From the NCBI GenBank assembly GCA_963774555.1, contig CAVZFL010000001.1, forward strand, positions 620,001 to 684,000: a stretch of DNA of 64,000 bases. Direction: 5' to 3'. A model generated the notes under the pieces. That model was not told the origin of the DNA, made no database searches, and saw only the letters and a program-made list of their open reading frames with translations. The translations under genes and the position numbers were made by a program. Each line of letters starts with the position of its first letter. Position 1 is the stretch's first letter. The DNA is from VRUE01 sp963774555. Its GTDB lineage: Bacteria; Actinomycetota; Thermoleophilia; Solirubrobacterales; 70-9. Positions 7,704 through 13,874 of the stretch are shown here, one piece after another.

Positions 7704-10256
7704 TTGGCCTCGCTCGCCCTCAAGAGCCTCTGGGCGCGCAAGGCCCGCGCGCTTGCCACGACCTTCGCGGTCGTGATCGGGGTCGCCTTCGTCGCCGGCT
7801 CCTACGTCCTCACCGACACGATCTTCGCCGCCTTCGACGAAATCTTCGGCGAGTCGCTGAAGGGCACCAGCGTCGTGATCAGCGCCGAGAACCCGGTCAA
7901 ACAGGAAAACGGCGAAATCCCCACGATCAGCGCCGCACTGCTGCCGCGCGTGCAGAGGACGCCGGGGGTGCGGCTCGCCGCCGGCGCGATCTTCACCCCG
8001 GGTGGCTTCTTCGACTCCGAAGGCAACAAGATCGGCAACAAATTCGCGCCGAAGTTCATCTCATCGGAGCTGCCGGGCAGCCTCGAGTCGCTCACCTACA
8101 TCGAAGGCAACCGGCCGCGCGGCCCGACCGAAGCCTCGATCGACAAGGCCGCGGCTGAAGCCTCCGGCCTGAAGCTCGGCGAACAGATCAGGCTGATCGG
8201 CCAGGGCAGCGCCCGCTCCTTCGAGCTGGTCGGCTTCACCCGCCTCGGCGGCGCCTCCTTCGGCGGCGCCAGCATCGCCCAGGTGACGCTGCCGGTCGCC
8301 CAGCGGCTGACCCACAAGGTCGGCCGCTTCGACCAGATCTCGGTGGCGGCCGAGAAGGGCGTCTCCGCGACGCTGCTGAAGAGCCGCATCGCCCGCGAGA
8401 TGCCGCCCGGGGTCCGGGTCGAGACCGCCAAGGAAAACGCCGACCGCGGCTCCGAAGAAATCCGCGAAAGCCTCAGCTTCCTGCAGATCTTCCTGCTCGT
8501 CTTCGCCTTCATCGCGATCCTCGTCGGCTCCTTCCTGATCTTCAACACCTTCTCGATCACGGTCGCCCAGCGGGTCAGCGAGTTCGGCATGCTGCGTACG
8601 CTCGGTGCCTCGCGAAGACAGATCCTCGGCGACGTCGTCGTCGAAGCGCTGACGATCGGCATCGTCGGGGCGCTGGTCGGGATCGGCGGCGGCTTTCTGA
8701 TCGCGATGCTGCTCAACGGCCTGCTGGAAGCGTTCGAAATCGACCTGCCGACGACCGGGCTGGTGATGGAGACGCGGACGATCGTCGTCTCGCTCCTGAT
8801 CGGCATCGTCGTCACCGTGCTCTCCTCGCTGGTGCCGGCGGTGCGCTCGACCCGGGTGCCGCCGATCGCCGCCCTGCGCGCGGTCAGCTCGCCGCCCAGC
8901 CGCCGTCGCCGCCTGGTCGGCATCGGCGCCGCCCTGCTGCTCGGCGTGGTCGGGCTGGCGACGATCCTGATCGGGCTCTTCGGCAGCGCCTCGTCGGGGA
9001 CCGCCGCCGGCCTGATCGGCGGCGGCGCCGTGGCGATGGTCTTCGCCGTCTCGCTCTTCAGCCCCCACCTGGTGCCGCCCCTGGCGGCGATCGCCGGCTG
9101 GCCGCTGGAGCGGGCGCGCCGCCTGCTCGGCCGCCTCTCGCGCGAGAACGCCCAGCGCAACCCGAGCCGCACCGCGGTCACCGCGGCGGCGCTGATGATC
9201 GGCCTCACCGTCGTCACCTTCGTCACCGTCTTCGCCGCCGGGTTGAAGAGCTCGGTCGCCCAGGTCGTCGACGAAAACTTCGCCGGCGGCCTGGTGATCC
9301 AGAACAGCGACGGCTTCTCGCCGATCCCCGGCGGCGCGGCCGTGGCGGCCCGCAAGGCGCCGGGAGTGAGCGCCGTCGCCACGATCCGCGCCGAGCAGGC
9401 GAAGCTCGCTCGACGGCGGCGCCGGGGCGAGGGTCTCGGCGCCGAGCCGCGACGTCGAAAAGACGGTCGACGATCGAATGGAAGAAGGGCGGGCCGCCGG
9501 TGCTGCGCCACCTGCGCGACGACCAGGCGATCCTCGCCGACTCCTTCGCCTCCGATCACGGCCTCGAAGCCGGGCGACAGCTTCCGCCTGCTCAGCCAGA
9601 CCCGCCACCGGCCGAGCTTCGAAGTGGTCGGCGAGCTCGACTCCAAGCTCGATGTCTTCGGCAGCGTCCTGATCACCCAGCGGGCGATGGCGCGCGAGTT
9701 CGGCCAGACCCAGGACACGATCGACTTCGTCCAGGTGAAGCCCGGGGCCGACCCGGCCGAAGTCCAGGCGATCCTCACCGCCGGGGTCGAAAAAGCCTTC
9801 CCGGTGGCCGAAGTGCTGAACCAGCAGGAACTGAAGGAAAGCCGCGAAGAACAGGTCGATCAGCTGGTCAACCTCGTCTACGCGCTGCTGCTCCTCGCCA
9901 TCGTGATCTCGCTCTTCGGCATCGCCAACACGCTGGCGCTCTCGATCCACGAACGCACCCGGGAGCTGGGGATGCTGCGGGCGATCGGCATGTCGCGCCG
10001 CCAGGTGCGGACGATGATCCGCTACGAGGCGGTGATCACGGCCCTGATCGGGGCGATCCTCGGCATGGCCCTCGGCCTGGTCTTCGCCGCCCTGATCGCC
10101 CAGCCGCTCAAGGACGAAGGCTTCACCCTCTCCTACCCGGTCGGCCTGCTGGCCCTGCTGCTGGTCCTTTCCGGCTTTGCCGGCGTGCTCGCCGCGATCC
10201 CCCCCGCCCGCCGCGCCTCGCGCTTGGACGTGCTGGATTCCCTCCAGTACGAGTAG
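7704..10256 (+). CDS. FtsX/MacB-like ABC transporter permease (850 aa) with a locally shifted segment
   Basis: The permease starts at TTG 7704, 5 nt after the ATPase stop. It has an N-terminal helix, an extracytoplasmic domain, three helices around residues 265-390 ('VSEFGMLRTLGASRRQIL'), a second extracytoplasmic domain and a final three-helix FtsX domain ('ERTRELGMLRAIGMSRRQV'). Between about 9405 and 9568 the encoded sequence becomes Arg-rich nonsense. The expected residues ('VSAPSRDVEKTVDDR', then 'VLRHLRDDQAILADSF') are in the other two frames. Three +1 shifts therefore cancel, leaving a full-length but locally scrambled protein. The start and substrate are uncertain. Confidence 0.85.
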   Translation: MASLALKSLWARKARALATTFAVVIGVAFVAGSYVLTDTIFAAFDEIFGESLKGTSVVISAENPVKQENGEIPTISAALLPRVQRTPGVRLAAGAIFTPGGFFDSEGNKIGNKFAPKFISSELPGSLESLTYIEGNRPRGPTEASIDKAAAEASGLKLGEQIRLIGQGSARSFELVGFTRLGGASFGGASIAQVTLPVAQRLTHKVGRFDQISVAAEKGVSATLLKSRIAREMPPGVRVETAKENADRGSEEIRESLSFLQIFLLVFAFIAILVGSFLIFNTFSITVAQRVSEFGMLRTLGASRRQILGDVVVEALTIGIVGALVGIGGGFLIAMLLNGLLEAFEIDLPTTGLVMETRTIVVSLLIGIVVTVLSSLVPAVRSTRVPPIAALRAVSSPPSRRRRLVGIGAALLLGVVGLATILIGLFGSASSGTAAGLIGGGAVAMVFAVSLFSPHLVPPLAAIAGWPLERARRLLGRLSRENAQRNPSRTAVTAAALMIGLTVVTFVTVFAAGLKSSVAQVVDENFAGGLVIQNSDGFSPIPGGAAVAARKAPGVSAVATIRAEQAKLARRRRRGEGLGAEPRRRKDGRRSNGRRAGRRCCATCATTRRSSPTPSPPITASKPGDSFRLLSQTRHRPSFEVVGELDSKLDVFGSVLITQRAMAREFGQTQDTIDFVQVKPGADPAEVQAILTAGVEKAFPVAEVLNQQELKESREEQVDQLVNLVYALLLLAIVISLFGIANTLALSIHERTRELGMLRAIGMSRRQVRTMIRYEAVITALIGAILGMALGLVFAALIAQPLKDEGFTLSYPVGLLALLLVLSGFAGVLAAIPPARRASRLDVLDSLQYE

Positions 10257-10259
10257 GGG

Positions 10260-10556
10260 TCAGCCGCGGCGGAGGAGGCGTCGCACCGCCGCCATCAGCT
10301 CTTCGGTGCGCTCCGCCTGCTCCCCGCCCTCGGCGCCGGCGACGCAGTGGGCCGCGTGGTCGCCGAGCAGCTCCAGCGCGACCTTGTCGAGGGCGGCCTG
10401 GATCGCGGTCACCTGGGTGACGACGTCGATGCAGTAGCGGTTCTCCTCGACCATCCGCTCGACGCCGCGCACCTGCCCCTCGATCCGGCGCAACCGCTTC
10501 AGCACCGCCTCGCGGTTCTCGCTGTAGCCGTGAATCGTCTCGGTCTCCGTTGCCAC
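10260..10556 (-). CDS. csoR: Copper-sensing repressor CsoR
   Basis: A 98-residue all-helical metal-sensing repressor of the CsoR/RcnR family. The Cu(I) ligand set is present with CsoR spacing: Cys42 ('NRYCIDV'), His67 and Cys71 ('GDHAAHC'). 'RLRRIEGQVRGVERM' is the family DNA-binding helix. A near-perfect CsoR operator lies directly upstream, implying autoregulation. No copper ATPase or chaperone gene is next to it, so the regulon is elsewhere or CsoR acts alone here. Convergent with the ABC permease. Confidence 0.93.
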   Translation of the reverse strand: MATETETIHGYSENREAVLKRLRRIEGQVRGVERMVEENRYCIDVVTQVTAIQAALDKVALELLGDHAAHCVAGAEGGEQAERTEELMAAVRRLLRRG

Positions 10557-10571
10557 CGGACCCAGTATCGC

Positions 10572-10588
10572 ATACCCCCTAGGGGTAT
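10572..10588. promoter_or_regulatory. CsoR operator
   Basis: The 17-nt sequence ATACCCCCTAGGGGTAT is nearly palindromic and matches the known CsoR-type operator pattern of a C-run and G-run flanked by TA. It ends 16 nt before the csoR start. A hexamer GATACT (minus strand, 10564-10569) lies between, so bound CsoR would block the promoter until Cu(I) releases it. Confidence 0.85.
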
Positions 10589-10597
10589 CAGGACTGC

Positions 10598-10644
10598 GGG
10601 TGCAACGTTTTGTCCACCCGCCAGGGGGACAAAACGTTGCACCC
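10598..10644. repeat. Single 47-nt GTGCAACG hairpin element
   Basis: One unit with perfect 10-bp outer arms and an inner TTTTGTCC / GGACAAAA pairing, so nearly all bases can pair. It is the only unpaired copy of the family in the window. It lies 14 nt downstream of the hydrolase stop and upstream of the csoR operator, both genes being on the minus strand. Confidence 0.92.
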
Positions 10645-10658
10645 GCAAGCCGATTGGT

Positions 10659-11724
10659 TCAGCCGGCGTCGGCGAGGCCCATGCGCAGGGCGCCGGCGAC
10701 CTCGAGCATCGCCGTGCGCGCGCTGGGACAGATCGCGGTCAGGTTGGCGAAGCCGTGGATCTGGTTGCGGTGGCGCTGCAGGACTACGCGCACGCCGGCC
10801 TCGCGCATCCGCGCGGCGTAGGTCTCGCCCTCGTCGCGCAGCGGGTCGAAGCCGGCGGTGGCGACGTAGGCGGGCGGCAGGTTGCCGACGTCGGGAGCGC
10901 GCATGATCGAGACCCGCGGGTCGTCGTGCTCGCAGCCGTCGGGCAGGTAGTGGGCCTCGAACCACTCCATGTCATTGCGGGTCAGCAGGAAGCCCTCGGC
11001 GAAGGTCTCGCGCGAGGTCTGGCCGCCGAGCGCGTCGCAGGCCGGGTAGAGCAGCAGCTGCATCGCCGGGGGCGGGCCGCCTTCGTCGCGGGCCATGCAG
11101 GCAGACGACGGTGGAGAGGTTGCCGCCGGCGCTGTCGCCGCCGACCGCGATCCGGTCCGGGTCGTCGCCGAGCTCGTCGCCGTGCTCGTGCGCCCAGCGA
11201 AAGGCGGCGAGGCATCTTCCGACGCGGCCGGGAAGGGGTGCTCGGGCGCCAGCCGGTAGTCGATCGAGAGCACCCGGCAGCCGCTGTGGTCGGCGAGGAA
11301 GCGGCAGGCGCCGTCGTGGGTGTCGAGGTCGCCGATCACCCAGCCGCCGCCGTGGTAGTAGACGAGCAGCGGCTGCGGCGGCTGCGGCGCCCCCAACGCC
11401 GACGTAGAGGCGCGCGGCGAGATCGCCGGCCGGGCCGGGGATCGAGAGCGCTTCGACCCGCGCCATCGGCCGCGGCGGTCCGGCGACGATCGGAGCCTCC
11501 TCGGCGTTCTCAGCCCGCGCCCGCTCGACCGACCGCCCCTCGACCAGCGAGGTCTCCCCGGTCCACTCGGCCAGCTTCAGCAGCGCGTGGACGTCGGGCG
11601 CCAGCTCCTGCCCGTCAAGCCGCGGCGGCCGGCCGAAGATCGCCCGCGACGCGCGCGGCCGCATCCCACAGGCGGCGTGGACGACCCGGTGCTCGATCTG
11701 CGGCGGAAGTCGGGGAGGTGCCAC
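10659..11724 (-). pseudogene. Alpha/beta hydrolase (hormone-sensitive lipase family), three frameshifts
   Basis: Pieces in two frames assemble into one HSL-family esterase: 'YYHGGGWVIGDLDTHD' (oxyanion HGGG), 'VGGDSAGGNLSTV' (Ser nucleophile), 'TAGFDPLRDEG' (Asp) and 'QIHGFANL' (His). The frame changes near 11395, 11213 and 11095. The first and last fit one extra base and the middle one fits one missing base. All catalytic residues survive, so the gene may be functional and the sequence wrong, or inactivation is recent. Confidence 0.75.
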
Positions 11725-11914
11725 GACGCCGGCAGGCTATGCGATCGAGTGTGACGAACCCACCGTCGGTCCCGTCCCGGAGCGCCAGCCTCGACCGCAG
11801 AGCGCGACCCGCGCTACCCGAGGAGATGCGCGACGAGCTGGAGTTGCCCGCCGGCATCTCGGTCGCGCCCTCCGTCTACCTCGTCCACCCTGCGCCACAA
11901 CGCGGAAGTCATTT

Positions 11915-11946
11915 TGAGCTAGCTCATATATCAAACTTGATATCTT
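11915..11946 (+). promoter_or_regulatory. Promoter and operator palindromes of the XRE/nucleotidyltransferase operon
   Basis: Two adjacent palindromes, TGAGCTAGCTCA (11915-11926) and ATATCAA-ac-TTGATAT (11928-11943), lie in a short AT-rich stretch. The hexamer TATCTT at 11941-11946 sits exactly 7-12 nt before the GTG start, as expected for a -10 box of a leaderless transcript. The palindromes overlap it and are good sites for the XRE protein to repress its own operon. Confidence 0.65.
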
Positions 11947-11952
11947 AACCTG

Positions 11953-12312
11953 GTGACTGAGATCGATCGAATCGCGCGCTGTGGCTCTTTCGTCCGGGAC
12001 GCTCGTCTTCGGCATGAACTCGATCAGGCCGATCTCGCTCAGCGCCTCGATACGAGCCAGGCCGCAATCAGCCGTATCGAGCGCGACCAAGTGTCGCCTA
12101 AGATCGAGACGCTCGAGCGGATCTTTAACGCCATGGGGGAGACACTTCGTGTCTCGACACTCACCCTTGCCAGTTCCGCGCCCGGTGGAAGCAACCAGTC
12201 GATTGCCGAGCTCCGGGCCGACTATCGTCTCAGCGCGGAGGAGCGCCTTGCTCAGGCCGCACAGCTCAGCGAAATAGCAACTGAGCTTGCGTCGCAAGCG
12301 GACCTCGGATGA
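11953..12312 (+). CDS. XRE-family HTH regulator / antitoxin
   Basis: A 119-residue protein with a Cro/CI-type helix-turn-helix ('LDQADLAQRLDTSQAAISRIERDQVSPKIETL' region, residues ~24-56) and a C-terminal extension. It overlaps the next gene by 4 nt (ATGA), an arrangement seen where a DNA-binding antitoxin precedes its toxin. GTG 11953 is the start because a -10-like hexamer sits at the leaderless distance. Base composition is less GC-rich than neighbours, consistent with an acquired module. Confidence 0.85.
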   Translation: MTEIDRIARCGSFVRDARLRHELDQADLAQRLDTSQAAISRIERDQVSPKIETLERIFNAMGETLRVSTLTLASSAPGGSNQSIAELRADYRLSAEERLAQAAQLSEIATELASQADLG

Positions 12313-12857
12313 TTGGAAAGCAGCCAGACGCTGAAGACAAGGCGGCCCGGCGCCCTCTCAAAGCCGAGCCGCTGCTGACGACGTTGGTCGACCACGAAGT
12401 CGATTTCGTGGTCGTCGGCGGTTTCGCTGTTGCTGCCCATGGCTTTCCGCGGGCCACAAAGGACATCGACATCTGTCCCAATCCCGCGGAAGAGAACTTG
12501 GCACGATTGGCGGCGGCTCTTGACGAGCTCGGCGCAAAGTCAATCGGCCTCGATGAGTTCGCGGGCGAGTTCGATCTCAGGCCCGACCTTGAGGGCTTGA
12601 AGATGGAAGGAAATTGGACCCTGGTCACCCAGCATGGCCGGCTTGACGTCTTGCAGAGTTTCAGCTTCGCTGGAGCGGGCGACGACGAAGGCACCTATAA
12701 GGACCTGGCTCCCCACGCAATCGAACGCACATTCCTTGGCTACCAAGTCAAGTTCTGCAGCTACGACGACCTACTGCGGATGAAGCGCGCTGCCGGCCGC
12801 GCCCAGGACATCGTTGACATCGAGAGCCTCAAGGCCGCTCGCGGCGAGCTTTCCTAG
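12309..12857 (+). CDS. Nucleotidyltransferase-fold protein, putative toxin partner
   Basis: A 182-residue protein with a minimal pol-beta-like nucleotidyltransferase signature: 'GGFAVAAHGFPRATKDIDI' (GG...DxD) and a third acidic strand 'HGRLDVLQSF'. A similar fold is used by AbiEii-type toxins and DUF6036-like proteins. Coupled to the upstream XRE gene by an ATGA overlap, which suggests a toxin-antitoxin pair. A related but diverged protein is at 31750-32232. The substrate (tRNA, NTP) is not predictable. Confidence 0.8.
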   Translation: MIGKQPDAEDKAARRPLKAEPLLTTLVDHEVDFVVVGGFAVAAHGFPRATKDIDICPNPAEENLARLAAALDELGAKSIGLDEFAGEFDLRPDLEGLKMEGNWTLVTQHGRLDVLQSFSFAGAGDDEGTYKDLAPHAIERTFLGYQVKFCSYDDLLRMKRAAGRAQDIVDIESLKAARGELS

Positions 12858-12864
12858 GTCATTC

Positions 12865-13422
12865 TCAGCTGAGAGCCCAGTTGGGCTTTGGCCCTGCAAA
12901 TACCGGGTCCGCCGATATTCGCGTGGCCTCCCAAGCTCGTACTTGATCCGGGCTGAATCCGAGTCGGAAGCGGAAGTAGAGCCAGCGGCGGATGAACGTC
13001 ACGCGACAGTCATGGGTGATCGCCGCCACACGTTGCGCCGACTCGAACGTCTCGCGTGGGACTGTGTCTATCTCGCGGAAGCTGGAGAAGGACGGCTCGC
13101 TTCTCTCGGTCCAGGGCGGGAGGAAGAAGGTATGAGCCAGAGCCACTCGGCGCTGACCGTCTCGCTCGCTGTATCCAGCGACGACGAGACTTCGCAGGAA
13201 GTCGTCATCCAGCTCGGAGAGCGGCCTGACGCGCACGATCTGAACCGCGCTGACCGAGCTCTTGCCCAGCTCGCATGTCGGGTGGACGATTTGAGCGGCG
13301 CGCCATCTCTCGCCGTCGATCTCCGGGCCGGCGACGAGATCTCCCTGGCGAATCGGATATTCAGCCGCATCTTTCGGTGGGACGTAGTACTCGCTCGCGT
13401 CCAGATACCAGGCGTCGCTCAC
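12865..13422 (-). CDS. Unrecognised 185-residue protein paired with an antitoxin-like gene
   Basis: I do not recognise this family. The protein is soluble, rich in charged and aromatic residues, and has two Cys/His-containing strands, 'AAQIVHPTCELGKSSVS' and 'VAAITHDCRVTFIRRW', that could form a metal site or active site. Its start overlaps the stop of the Phd-like gene by 4 nt (ATGA), so it is in the toxin position of a two-gene operon. It is convergent with the nucleotidyltransferase gene, leaving a 7-nt gap. Confidence 0.7.
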   Translation of the reverse strand: MSDAWYLDASEYYVPPKDAAEYPIRQGDLVAGPEIDGERWRAAQIVHPTCELGKSSVSAVQIVRVRPLSELDDDFLRSLVVAGYSERDGQRRVALAHTFFLPPWTERSEPSFSSFREIDTVPRETFESAQRVAAITHDCRVTFIRRWLYFRFRLGFSPDQVRAWEATRISADPVFAGPKPNWALS

Positions 13423-13829
13423 AGCTCGAAGTCGGCCTCATCCTCGAGTATCGATTCCGGCTGGGCGTCGGGAAGGGCGATCCAAGCCTCGCCGTCCTCG
13501 CCCTGGGTGAAGGTGACCGGCGTGCGTGCGGTGAATCGGTTGAGCGCCCTCCAGTCGAAGTGGACCTCAATCCCGAGATCACGCAGCATTTGCGAAGGGA
13601 TGGCGGCCCCTGCGGCCGCGGCGGCCATCAACAGCGGCAGCGTCTCTCGCAACCTCTCAGCCCGCGCAAGTTCCTCGATTACGCCGGGCGGCATCAGGTA
13701 GCCGTCGACCTCACCGCGGTTGGAGATCGGCACCGCTTCTCCTCGCTGCACGGTCTCCCGCAGCACCTCGGAGAGGTGGTTCTTCAACCGACGATGACCG
13801 ACGGTCTCGGTCTGGACTCTGATCGCCAT
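13419..13829 (-). CDS. Phd/YefM-like antitoxin
   Basis: The first ~55 residues resemble Phd/YefM DNA-binding domains ('RRLKNHLSEVLRETVQRGEAVPISNRGEV', with the 'N-G/E-V-xxxL' strand-helix pattern). At 136 residues it is longer than a typical YefM; the extra C-terminal half would bind the partner. A near-perfect 18-bp palindrome covers its start codon, as expected for autoregulation. The downstream partner is the unknown 185-residue protein. Confidence 0.7.
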   Translation of the reverse strand: MAIRVQTETVGHRRLKNHLSEVLRETVQRGEAVPISNRGEVDGYLMPPGVIEELARAERLRETLPLLMAAAAAGAAIPSQMLRDLGIEVHFDWRALNRFTARTPVTFTQGEDGEAWIALPDAQPESILEDEADFEL

Positions 13830-13868
13830 GAGGACAATGTAGCAACAAAAGTTGCCACATTGTCCTCA
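13829..13868. promoter_or_regulatory. Operator palindrome at antitoxin start, also 3' of nrdJ
   Basis: Arms 13829-13846 and 13851-13868 match at 17 of 18 positions around an AAAA spacer. The right end is 6 nt downstream of the nrdJ stop and the left end includes the antitoxin start codon. On the minus strand TACATT (13836-13841) lies exactly 7-12 nt before the ATG, so a leaderless promoter is embedded in the palindrome. It may also help end nrdJ transcription. Confidence 0.75.
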
Positions 13869-13874
13869 ATCAAA

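Noticed and set aside
8061..9950. 629-codon open frame on the minus strand over the ABC permease
   Set aside because: It is the mirror of a high-GC coding region, rich in Asp/Arg/Ala with no domain, while the plus strand encodes clear FtsX segments.
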